The notes beneath the pieces are model-generated. The model did not search any database and had not been told where the DNA came from. It saw nothing but the letters and a program-made list of their open reading frames with translations. DNA of 64,000 nt, taken from assembly GCF_000341345.1 (NCBI RefSeq), contig NC_020302.1:2956075-3020074 (forward strand), given 5' to 3'. This DNA is from Corynebacterium halotolerans YIM 70093 = DSM 44683 (GTDB lineage: Bacteria > Actinomycetota > Actinomycetes > Mycobacteriales > Mycobacteriaceae). Positions 57,424 to 64,000 of this stretch are shown piece by piece. The position numbers were made by a program, and so were the translations under genes. Every line of letters begins with the position of its first letter. Positions within the stretch are counted from its first letter, which is position 1.

Positions 57424-58386
57424 ATGTCACATAACGACGTCTCTTCCTCCCCTGACCCGGACGCCACCCCGATCCGGGTGCTCGTAGCCTGGCGCCCCGA
57501 CTCCCGGGGCACCGAGGCGATCGAGTTCGCGGCGTGGCTGGCCCGCACCACCGATGTGCGTGTGCGTGCGGTGACGACTCTCCTGCGCCCGTGGCCCTCG
57601 ACGTCGCTGAGCAAGCTCGGCGGCAAGTACCGCAAGTGGTACGAGAAGGAGGCCGCCGCCTGCGAGCAGAAGGTGCGTCGGGCGTTCACCAACGCGGGCA
57701 TCGAGAAGGACTCCTGGGATGAGCGGGTCTCCGTCTTCGCCGACGGGACCTCCGAGTCGGTGCTGCTGACCGAGGCCGCCGACGAGTACGACGCCCACCT
57801 GGTCATCCTCGGCTCCGGGGCCACCGCCCCCAAGGGCCGCTTCCTCGCCGGCTCCACCGCGGACGCGCTGCTCCACTCCTCGCCGAAGCCACTGGGCCTG
57901 GCCCCGCGGGCGGTCAAGCTCTCCAAGCGCGGCATCACGCGCGTCAACTTCGCCTTCCTGGACAGCCGGGGCACCGAGCACGACTCCAGCCTCCACTTCG
58001 CCGCGCACCTGGCCGCCCGCTGGTCCGTCCCGCTGCGCATCCTCGCGTTCTCCCCGTCCGGTATCGCGGACCCGCTCCTGCATGACCGGCGGGATCTGAG
58101 CAGTGAGCTCACCGACGAGTGGCGCGAACACTCGCTGGCGATGCTCGACCGCGCCGGCGACGCCGTCAGTGACCGCTACCCGGAACTCACCGTCGAGACC
58201 GAGATCGGCACCGGCGTCGGGTGGGCCGGGGCGATCGACGCCCTGAAGTGGAAGAAGGGCGACCTCCTGTGCCTGGGCTCCACTCCGCTCGGGCCGATCG
58301 AGAGCGTGTTCATCGGTTCCACCGCCACCGATTTCCTCCGCCACGTGCGCGTCCCCGTGGTCATCCACCCCGCACCCCGCACCTGA
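57424..58386 (+). CDS. Tandem universal stress protein
   Basis: 320 residues. Two Usp-like domains (about 17-160 and 170-318). The first has GSGATAPKGRFLAGST and the second GSTPLGPIESVFIGST, degenerate forms of the ATP-binding G-x2-G-x9-G(S/T) pattern, so nucleotide binding is uncertain. The first domain contains an insertion with Arg/Lys (SLSKLGGKYRKWYEKEAAAC). It differs clearly from the other tandem Usp protein in the window. Downstream of a MarR gene and 22 bases before a small membrane protein gene, suggesting a transcription unit. Confidence 0.87.
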   Translation: MSHNDVSSSPDPDATPIRVLVAWRPDSRGTEAIEFAAWLARTTDVRVRAVTTLLRPWPSTSLSKLGGKYRKWYEKEAAACEQKVRRAFTNAGIEKDSWDERVSVFADGTSESVLLTEAADEYDAHLVILGSGATAPKGRFLAGSTADALLHSSPKPLGLAPRAVKLSKRGITRVNFAFLDSRGTEHDSSLHFAAHLAARWSVPLRILAFSPSGIADPLLHDRRDLSSELTDEWREHSLAMLDRAGDAVSDRYPELTVETEIGTGVGWAGAIDALKWKKGDLLCLGSTPLGPIESVFIGSTATDFLRHVRVPVVIHPAPRT

Positions 58387-58408
58387 GCCACGGGCTAGAG
58401 TGGGGTCC

Positions 58409-58930
58409 ATGAGTGAGGACAAGTTCAGCGGGGATGACACGCCCGGATGGGACCGCAGATCCGGTCATCCCGAGAACGATCTGTCGAGGGACGAGGAGTA
58501 CGGCATCCCTCCCCGGCCGGAGCCGAGGACGTTCGATGACCTCGCCGACTCCGTCGATCCCGTCGCCCAGGAGGAGCGCAACCGCCGGTCCGGCCGGCAG
58601 GCCGTCGCCTGGCTGGTCGGGGTTCCCGTCCTGACGTTCGTGCTGGCCGTCGTGCTGGGCGTCGTCTTCCGTCTCCTCGGCGGACCACTGTGTGAGGACG
58701 GTGACTCCACGTGGCTGTGCACCCGTTCCGCCCAGATCTGGTGGCCGATCATCACCAGCCTCGTGCCGGTGACCGGCCTCCTCGGCTGCGCCGTGATCAT
58801 CGTCCGCAAGCTGCGCACCTACACCCGGTGGCGGATCTGGATGGGCGTGTTCTGGGCCCTCGTCCCCTTCACGATGCTGTGGATGACCTCCACGATCCCG
58901 ATCGCCATGACCGGCGGCGACTTCTTCTGA
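58409..58930 (+). CDS. Small membrane protein, function unknown
   Basis: 173 residues from the ATG at 58409 (GTG at 58400 possible). An acidic/basic N-terminal cytoplasmic part of about 70 residues is followed by three hydrophobic helices (VAWLVGVPVLTFVLAVVLG, IWWPIITSLVPVTGLLGCAV, VFWALVPFTMLWMTSTIPIA). Between the first two lies a loop with two Cys (LCEDGDSTWLC), perhaps a disulfide outside the cell. No family recognised. Followed by a terminator. Confidence 0.8.
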   Translation: MSEDKFSGDDTPGWDRRSGHPENDLSRDEEYGIPPRPEPRTFDDLADSVDPVAQEERNRRSGRQAVAWLVGVPVLTFVLAVVLGVVFRLLGGPLCEDGDSTWLCTRSAQIWWPIITSLVPVTGLLGCAVIIVRKLRTYTRWRIWMGVFWALVPFTMLWMTSTIPIAMTGGDFF

Positions 58931-58953
58931 TCCGCCGCCCCGAGCAGACTTGA

Positions 58954-58986
58954 GGCCCGTCACCACGAACTGCGGTGACGGGCCTT
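58954..58986. terminator. Bidirectional terminator
   Basis: GGCCCGTCACC (58954-58964) pairs perfectly over 11 bases with GGTGACGGGCC (58974-58984), followed by TT. It lies between convergent genes and may serve both. Confidence 0.8.
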
Positions 58987-59035
58987 CGCCGTGCGGGGCC
59001 GGGCACCGGCGAGCGGCTACGCTCCCGACCGCTGG

Positions 59036-59950
59036 CTACCGGGCCACCAGCTGTGCCGCCACCTCCACGCAGCCCGGCCGCCCGCAGTGGCTGGTCGCCG
59101 TCTCCGCCGCGCAGGCCTCGCAGACCAGCACCTGCTTACGGCAGGTGTCCTCGTTGACGCAGTTGATGAAGTTCTCGGTCGCCCCGCCGCAGTGGATGCA
59201 TCGGCCGAGCCTTTGATGGTCCTCGCCGAACTCCATGTGCATGCGCTTGTCGAAGACGTACAGCGAGCCCTCCCACAGGCCGGAGTTGCCGTATTTCTCG
59301 CCGTAGCGGACGATGCCCCCGTCGAGCTGGTAGACCTCCTTGAACCCGCGGTTGATCATCAGCGATGACAGCACCTCGCACCGGATGCCGCCGGTGCAGT
59401 AGGTGACCACCGGCCTGTCCTTCAGCTCGTCGTACTTGCCGGACTCGATCTCCGCGATGAAGTCGTGGGTGGTGTCCACGTCGGGGACCACGGCGTTGCG
59501 GAAGCGGCCGATCTCGGCCTCGCGGGCGTTGCGTCCGTCGAAGAAGACGACGTCGTCGCCGCGGGCGTCGACAAGCTCGTTGACCTCCTCCGGGGCGAGG
59601 TGGACGCCGCCGCCGACGACGCCGTCCGCGTCGACCTCCAGCTCGTCCGCCGCGCCGAACGCGACGATCTCGTCGCGGGCCTTCACCGACAGTTTGGGGA
59701 AGTCGTCGGCGCCGCCTTCGGACCACTTGAACTCCATGTCATGGAAGCCGGGGTAGTCGCGGGTCTTGCGGATGTAGCGCTTGCAGGCGTCGATGTCACC
59801 GCCGACGGTGCCGTTGATGCCGTGGGGGGAGACGATGATGCGCCCCTTGAGTCCCAGGGACTCGCACAGGTCGCGCTGCCAGAGCATCACGGCCGTCGGG
59901 TCCGGGATCGGGGTGAAGCGGTAGTACAGAAGGATCTTGCTGATCGACAC
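59036..59950 (-). CDS. trhO: tRNA uridine-34 hydroxylase TrhO (rhodanese-like)
   Basis: 304 residues from a GTG at 59950. The N-terminal domain begins [16 protein letters not shown] with GINGTVGG. The rhodanese domain (about 125-225) has the catalytic loop [10 protein letters not shown]. The C-terminus has several Cys pairs (CIHCGG, CVNEDTC, CEACA, CGRPGC) that could bind zinc. TrhO hydroxylates U34 of certain tRNAs as a first step of 5-oxyacetyl-uridine or methoxyuridine formation using oxygen. Convergent to the small membrane protein gene. Confidence 0.93.
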   Translation of the reverse strand: MSISKILLYYRFTPIPDPTAVMLWQRDLCESLGLKGRIIVSPHGINGTVGGDIDACKRYIRKTRDYPGFHDMEFKWSEGGADDFPKLSVKARDEIVAFGAADELEVDADGVVGGGVHLAPEEVNELVDARGDDVVFFDGRNAREAEIGRFRNAVVPDVDTTHDFIAEIESGKYDELKDRPVVTYCTGGIRCEVLSSLMINRGFKEVYQLDGGIVRYGEKYGNSGLWEGSLYVFDKRMHMEFGEDHQRLGRCIHCGGATENFINCVNEDTCRKQVLVCEACAAETATSHCGRPGCVEVAAQLVAR

Positions 59951-60015
59951 CCGGGGAAGTGTAGTGGGTGACTGAGCGGCCTCCGAACCTGGCCGTCCGT
60001 CAACCCCCGGGTGCT

Positions 60016-61509
60016 CTACCGCTTCCGGTACAGCGACTTGCGCCAGTACTCCGGCTCGGAGGTGACCAGCACGCCCAGGTTGCGGAAGATGTCCTCGTCC
60101 ACGGAACCGAGGATGGTGGTGGTGTGCACGTCACAGCCCTGCAGGTTCTTCAGCTCGGCCAGGGCCCGGCGCGCCTCGTTGTTACCGGCCGCGGAGACCG
60201 ACAGGGCGATGAGCACCTCGTCGGTGTGCAGGCGCGGGTTGCGGGAGCCGAGGTGGGTGGTCTTGAGCGTCTGGATGGGCTCGATCGACTCCGGGGAGAG
60301 CAGGTGCAGCTCGGGGTCGATGTCCGCCAGGTGCTTGAGTGCGTTGAGCAGCATGGCGGCGGAGCAGCCGAGCAGGGGAGAGGTCTTGCCCGTGATGATG
60401 GTGCCGTCGGCGAGTTCGATGGCGGAGCCCGGCAGTTCGGTGCGCTCGGCCACGGCCAGGGCGGGGGCGACGACGCGCCGGTCCTCGATGGCGCAGCCGG
60501 CCTTGCTCATGACCATGGCGACACGGGAGGAGACGATGTCGTCGAGCTCCTCGCGCCGCTCGTCCACCAGGGCCTTGTAGTAGCGGCGGATGATCTCCTG
60601 GCGGGCGGCCTCCCGGCACGCCTCGTCGTCGGAGATGCAGTGACCGGCCATGTTCACGCCCATGTCGGTGGGCGACTGGTACGGCGAGGAGCCGGCGAGC
60701 CGCTCCAGCATGGTCTTCAGCAGCGGGAAGACCTCGACGTCGCGGTTGTAGCTGGTGACCTGCCTGTCGTAGGCGGACAGGTGGAAGGGGTCGATGACGT
60801 TGATGTCGTCGAGGTCGGCGGTGGCGGCCTCGTAGGCGAGGTTGACCGGGTGCTCGAGCGAGAGATTCCAGATGGGGAAGGTCTCGAACTTGGCGTAGCC
60901 GGCGGCCTGGCCGCGCTGGTACTCGTGGTAGACCTGCGACAGGCAGGTGGCCAGCTTGCCGGAGCCGGGGCCCGGGGCGGTGACCACCACGAGGTCGCGG
61001 GAGACGTCCACGTAATCGTTGGCGCCGAAGCCCTCCTCGGAGACGATGCGGCGGGTGTCGGTGGGGTAGCCGGGGATCACGCGGTGGCGGGAGACCTTCA
61101 GCCCCAGGCGGGTCAGCCGCTCCGCGAAGGCCTGGGCCATCGGGTTGTCGTCGGTCAGCTGCGTCATGACGACGTGCTCGACCAGGAAGCCGCGCTCCCG
61201 GAACACGTCGATCAGCCGCAGGGCGTCCTCCTCGTAGGGGATACCCAGGTCGGCGCGGACCTTCTGGCGTTCCAGGTCCTTGGCGTTGAGGCACACGACG
61301 ATCTCGAGATCGTCCCTGATGCGCTCGAGCATCCTGATCTTGTTGTCCGGGGTGAACCCGGGCAGGACGCGGGAGGCGTGGAGATCGTCGAAGAGCTTGC
61401 CGCCCATCTCCAGGTAGAGCCTGCCGCCGATCTCCCGGCGCCGGGCGTTGATGTGCTCCGACTGCAACTCGATATAGCGGTCTGGATCGAATCCTTGCGT
61501 GTGTGGCAT
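60016..61509 (-). CDS. DUF1846 domain-containing protein
   Basis: 497 residues, the usual length for DUF1846 proteins. Landmarks: [19 protein letters not shown] at the start, [37 protein letters not shown] (a P-loop-like string), and [17 protein letters not shown]. Structures of this family show multi-domain folds including a nucleotide-kinase-like part, but no function is established; homologues occur in streptococci and actinobacteria. It stands upstream of trhO with a 65-base gap. A 21-base palindrome lies about 165 bases upstream of its start. Confidence 0.88.
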   Translation of the reverse strand: MPHTQGFDPDRYIELQSEHINARRREIGGRLYLEMGGKLFDDLHASRVLPGFTPDNKIRMLERIRDDLEIVVCLNAKDLERQKVRADLGIPYEEDALRLIDVFRERGFLVEHVVMTQLTDDNPMAQAFAERLTRLGLKVSRHRVIPGYPTDTRRIVSEEGFGANDYVDVSRDLVVVTAPGPGSGKLATCLSQVYHEYQRGQAAGYAKFETFPIWNLSLEHPVNLAYEAATADLDDINVIDPFHLSAYDRQVTSYNRDVEVFPLLKTMLERLAGSSPYQSPTDMGVNMAGHCISDDEACREAARQEIIRRYYKALVDERREELDDIVSSRVAMVMSKAGCAIEDRRVVAPALAVAERTELPGSAIELADGTIITGKTSPLLGCSAAMLLNALKHLADIDPELHLLSPESIEPIQTLKTTHLGSRNPRLHTDEVLIALSVSAAGNNEARRALAELKNLQGCDVHTTTILGSVDEDIFRNLGVLVTSEPEYWRKSLYRKR

Positions 61510-61902
61510 GCGCTTGTCAGCCTCTCCGACGTCTCCCGGGTATGACTGGAACGACTCTACCCTCTGGGAGTGGGCGCGCTGAGTGCGCAGGTGAGCGGCG
61601 GGTGGAGTGCGGTGTGAGCGCTTGTCGACGCTCGTGTGGGTAGCGGTTATCCGTGCGCGGTTCCCGGAAACGGCATTGGATAAGAGTTATCCAATGGTAA
61701 ATTGAGGGATCATCGTTGGATAACTCTTAAAGAGTGACGGATTGACGTGCCATCACTCGTTACCCGCTACCCGCGTGGATGCTGGGTACTCCTCCCGGGC
61801 CACTGTCTGGCGGAGATCCTTTCATCTTCGGAAAATCCCTGGCGACTAGGCCCAACGAAGACCCCCACCACGTGGTTGGGGCTTCGAGACGCGAGGCTGC
61901 GG
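61510..61902. promoter_or_regulatory. Intergenic region with a palindromic operator
   Basis: About 390 bases with no credible gene. ATTGGATAA-GAG-TTATCCAAT (61675-61695) has perfect 9-base arms. A further half-site TTGGATAA lies at 61716-61723, followed by ACTCTT-A-AAGAGT (61723-61735), and TTATCC occurs at 61647. The spacing between the two TTGGATAA half-sites is about 40 bases, i.e. roughly four helical turns. It may control the DUF1846 gene. Confidence 0.6.
61856..61886 (-). terminator. Terminator after the SnoaL-like gene
   Basis: CGAAG-A-CCCC-C-ACCAC and GTGGT-T-GGGG-C-TTCG form a stem with one bulge and one mismatch directly after the minus-strand stop at 61903. No strong U-tract. Confidence 0.6.
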
Positions 61903-62460
61903 TCAGGACTCCTTGAGAAGCACCGATGTGCTCGGGTAGCTCTCAGCGAAATTGTCCGGCAGCGGGGCGATGAAGACGTTCTCCGTGCGGGTGCGGGTGA
62001 CCTTCCACTCACCGGCGATCCGCCGGAATTTGTTGTTGAGCCTGCTGGAGCGCAACAGCGCCGTACCGTCCGAGTACAGCCAGGGCTGCATGTGGATCCA
62101 GTAACCCTGTGCCTCATCCCCGTCCACGTAGATCTGCTCCGAGGTGAGGTAGTGGGCATTGAGGATGAGCTTCGGATCCTGATCCGCTGGCCAGAATCGG
62201 TTGAAGTGGGCGCGGATGGCGTCCTTGCCCTCCGCCTTGCCGAACTGCCCGGTGTAGTATTCGCCGACGCCTTCCCACACGGCGTCCTCGGAATAGAGCT
62301 CCAGGATCTGCTCGATGCGTTCCTCGTCGCTGACCGGGGGGAACCCGGGGAACGGGGTATCGCAGAGGAACATGTACTTCGCCTGGATACGGCGGATTTC
62401 GGCTTCCGCCTCCAGGACATCGATCCGACGTTCCAGCCTGGTGATCATATCTTCGGTCAT
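61903..62460 (-). CDS. SnoaL-like/NTF2-fold protein
   Basis: 185 residues from the ATG at 62460, two bases after the stop of the flavin reductase gene. An N-terminal helix (ITRLERRIDVLEAEAEIRRI) and an NTF2-like body (LELYSEDAVWEGVGEYYTGQ, EGKDAIRAHFNRFWP, AHYLTSEQIYVDGDEAQGYW, GEWKVTRTRTENVF) define the SnoaL_4-type fold. Such proteins serve as small hydrolases, isomerases or dioxygenase subunits (beta-subunit-like). In this operon it probably acts in degradation of an aromatic or alicyclic compound together with the flavin reductase and MFS permease. Confidence 0.82.
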   Translation of the reverse strand: MTEDMITRLERRIDVLEAEAEIRRIQAKYMFLCDTPFPGFPPVSDEERIEQILELYSEDAVWEGVGEYYTGQFGKAEGKDAIRAHFNRFWPADQDPKLILNAHYLTSEQIYVDGDEAQGYWIHMQPWLYSDGTALLRSSRLNNKFRRIAGEWKVTRTRTENVFIAPLPDNFAESYPSTSVLLKES

Positions 62461-62462
62461 CC

Positions 62463-63665
62463 TCAGTTCCCCTCCGTGCTTTCGGTGCTCCCGGCTGTCT
62501 CGATATCCCGCACGACCGCCTTGGCCCGCTCCACCCAGCCGCGGACGTCCGCACCGGTCACCCCGTGCGGCAGCTGTGCGAGTCGTAGCGTCATCGTGTA
62601 CATGCCGGAGGGATCACGGACCGGCAGCACCATGGAGCCGACATTGTAGATTTCGTCGTCCTCGACTTCGCGGGGGTCGTAGTCCAGCCGGGTGGCACCG
62701 ATCGCTTCCCGGATGCTGCGCTCCTCCAGCGGGGTCAGGTTCGCTTTCTTGTACTCCCGGGTGGCGCGGATCATCTGGTCGTAGGCATTCGATCCGGCTT
62801 CAGGCAGGAGCGCCAGCAGGTAGCCGTGCTCCCGGATGAACGCCAGACGCTTCAGGTGCCGTTCGCGCACCTCGTCGGAGACGTTCTTCAGCTTGTTCAT
62901 CCACCGTTCCTGAAGCTCGGCGGGCTTATCGAACATGTAGCTGTCACCGATCGGGGGAACCAGGGGGAACCGGCTTGCCAGACCACCTTCACGGGTGGCA
63001 TCGGCTGACAGCTCCGAGAAGACGGTGGCGAATTCGTCATCGCTGATGGCGGCGAACACCGAGACCTCACAGCCGATCGAATGCGCCAGATCCTCCAGCT
63101 TCTCGCTGGTGCTGTGGGCGGCGTGGATCGCGGGGAGAATCTCGTGGCTCATCCGGGACACCTGCTCAGCGCCGGCGAAGCTACCGTACCCACCCTGGAA
63201 GAACAGCAGCGGTGCCACCGAGTTGGTCACCTGGAGATCAGCGACCGAGCAGAGCACGATCCAGTGGTCCCCGGCCTCGACGACATCCGCGATGGTGGTG
63301 TCGACCCAGGCAATCGAGTTCTTCAGGATCGGGTCTCCGGAAGGCGAGGGGTACCAGTCGATGCCGTCGAGCTTGTTCTCCCAACGCTGCGCTATGGCCA
63401 GCATCTCGGCCTGCTGTTCGCCACCGAGGATGTTGATGCACAGCGAATCGCAGTTGCGCAGCTTCTGGAAGGTCCGCGAGGTCTTCATCGGCATGAAGGA
63501 CACCAGCGGCGGATCCAGGGAGACCGAGGCGAAGGTGCCCACGACGAGCGCCAAAACCTCACCTTCCGCGCTGCGCCCCGTGACGACGGCGACGCCGGTG
63601 GGGTAGTGGCCCATCACTTCACGAAAGACCCTGGGATCAAATGTTTCGGGAACGGTGGCGGTCAT
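62463..63665 (-). CDS. Flavin reductase fused to an IclR-like ligand-binding domain
   Basis: 400 residues. Residues 8-165 are a FMN/FAD reductase-like domain (VMGHYPTGVAVVTGR, GTFASVSLDPPLVSFMP, GSFAG at the end), as found in the small component of two-component flavin monooxygenases. Residues 175-390 look like an IclR-type effector-binding domain (AHSTSEKLEDLAHSIGCEV, RHLKRLAFIREHGYLLALLP, SMVLPVRDPSGMYTMTLRL), but no HTH is present. The fusion suggests allosteric control of flavin reduction by the aromatic substrate, as is known for some reductases with MarR-like C-terminal domains. No monooxygenase subunit lies within the window. Confidence 0.82.
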   Translation of the reverse strand: MTATVPETFDPRVFREVMGHYPTGVAVVTGRSAEGEVLALVVGTFASVSLDPPLVSFMPMKTSRTFQKLRNCDSLCINILGGEQQAEMLAIAQRWENKLDGIDWYPSPSGDPILKNSIAWVDTTIADVVEAGDHWIVLCSVADLQVTNSVAPLLFFQGGYGSFAGAEQVSRMSHEILPAIHAAHSTSEKLEDLAHSIGCEVSVFAAISDDEFATVFSELSADATREGGLASRFPLVPPIGDSYMFDKPAELQERWMNKLKNVSDEVRERHLKRLAFIREHGYLLALLPEAGSNAYDQMIRATREYKKANLTPLEERSIREAIGATRLDYDPREVEDDEIYNVGSMVLPVRDPSGMYTMTLRLAQLPHGVTGADVRGWVERAKAVVRDIETAGSTESTEGN

Positions 63666-63712
63666 GGTGAAAGTCCTTTCTGTTTGAGGGATACGGGAGC
63701 CGGATCCCGGTC

Positions 63713-64000
63713 TCAGGCATCGGTCCTGGCGTGGTGTTCCTGCAGGCGCCGACCCAGCCGCTCTGGACGGAGCAGGAGGGCGGCCACCAGGCCGGCGACA
63801 ACCAGGAAAACGCCGGTGATCAGGAAAGCGGAGTGAACGCCGTCAGCCATCGCCACGGCCATCGCCACCGTCGGCTCGGTACCGCTGGCCGGGGCCTGGT
63901 ATCCTGCGGCGGTCATCAGCCAGCCCACCAGGATCGGGGAGATGATGGCGCCGAAAGCGGCGAATCCACCCAGGGTGGCCATCATGATGGGGCGCTGCTT
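63713..64000 (-). CDS. MFS transporter, C-terminal part (cut by window edge)
   Basis: The last 95 or so residues of a membrane transporter: GGFAAFGAIISPILVGWLMT and SAFLITGVFLVVAGLVAALL are the final helices, followed by a basic cytoplasmic tail (RPERLGRRLQEHHARTDA). The reading frame is open to the window edge (KQRPIMMATL...), so the start is missing. It is the first visible gene of the minus-strand operon with flavin reductase and SnoaL-like protein. Pattern fits the anion/aromatic-acid:H+ branch of MFS, but only weakly. Confidence 0.8.
   Translation of the reverse strand, partial: KQRPIMMATLGGFAAFGAIISPILVGWLMTAAGYQAPASGTEPTVAMAVAMADGVHSAFLITGVFLVVAGLVAALLLRPERLGRRLQEHHARTDA

Noticed and set aside
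59968..61545. A 525-codon plus-strand frame opposite the DUF1846 gene
   Set aside because: Gly/Val/Asp-rich translation with no recognisable domain; the minus-strand gene is clearly coding.
61747..62649. A 300-codon plus-strand frame overlapping the SnoaL-like gene
   Set aside because: No ribosome binding site or domain; overlaps two coherent minus-strand genes and a terminator.

Overview
The window looks like chromosomal DNA of a high-GC Corynebacterium. Evidence: the 16S rRNA reads as an actinobacterial sequence of Corynebacterium type; the block ino1 - ponA - GT87 - rpsF - ssb - rplI - dnaB follows the corynebacterial/mycobacterial arrangement; an HrrSA/ChrSA-like two-component pair is present; and Lsr2, DUF5318 and DUF6474 proteins are found. 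No transposase, phage gene, CRISPR array or tRNA gene was seen. Most of it is housekeeping and stress-response chromosome, with a catabolic-looking operon running off the right edge.

Left part (1-16 kb): a TetR repressor with a near-ideal palindromic operator in front of its EamA exporter; a Tat-exported PhoD phosphatase and a HAD phosphatase; a molybdopterin oxidoreductase translationally coupled to a small His/Cys-containing partner; divergent msrA and sodA (oxidative stress); a LURP-one protein; a divergent LysR/MFS pair followed by a heme-copper-oxidase-like membrane protein; a TM0106-type nuclease; and a DUF6474 protein. Middle (16-30 kb): a possible small RNA and AT-rich leader in front of lsr2, an HrrSA-like two-component system, a YidC paralogue, a TetR regulator, a GlsB/YeaQ membrane protein, a tandem UspA protein, and a 48-residue peptide gene whose start codon overlaps that of a divergent RluA-type pseudouridine synthase. 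A complete rRNA operon follows on the minus strand (16S high, 5S low), with a long terminator, 23S processing stem and promoter region.

Right part (30-64 kb): a GntR(YtrA)-controlled operon encoding two ABC ATPases and two permeases; a NYN-domain protein; PspA; thioredoxin; a copper module (two CopZ-like chaperones, CopA ATPase, two matching CsoR-type operators, no csoR in the window); two MFS transporters with a previously easy-to-miss 59-residue gene between them; dnaB; a GH15 glucosidase/trehalase-like enzyme; a dense DnaA-box cluster upstream of it; rplI, ssb, rpsF; a lipoprotein; a GT87 glycosyltransferase with a small membrane protein; ponA; DUF5318; ino1 and a MarR regulator; two stress/membrane genes; TrhO; a DUF1846 protein; and an operon of MFS transporter (cut by the edge), a flavin reductase fused to an IclR-like domain, and a SnoaL-like protein.

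No single spectacular new system was found. The most interesting leads are the Fe-S-less molybdoenzyme with its coupled partner, the DnaA-box cluster away from dnaA, the 59-residue gene with DtxR-box-like sequences, the overlapping start codons at 23160, and the flavin reductase-IclR fusion. All functional statements come from reading motifs by eye; no database search was run.
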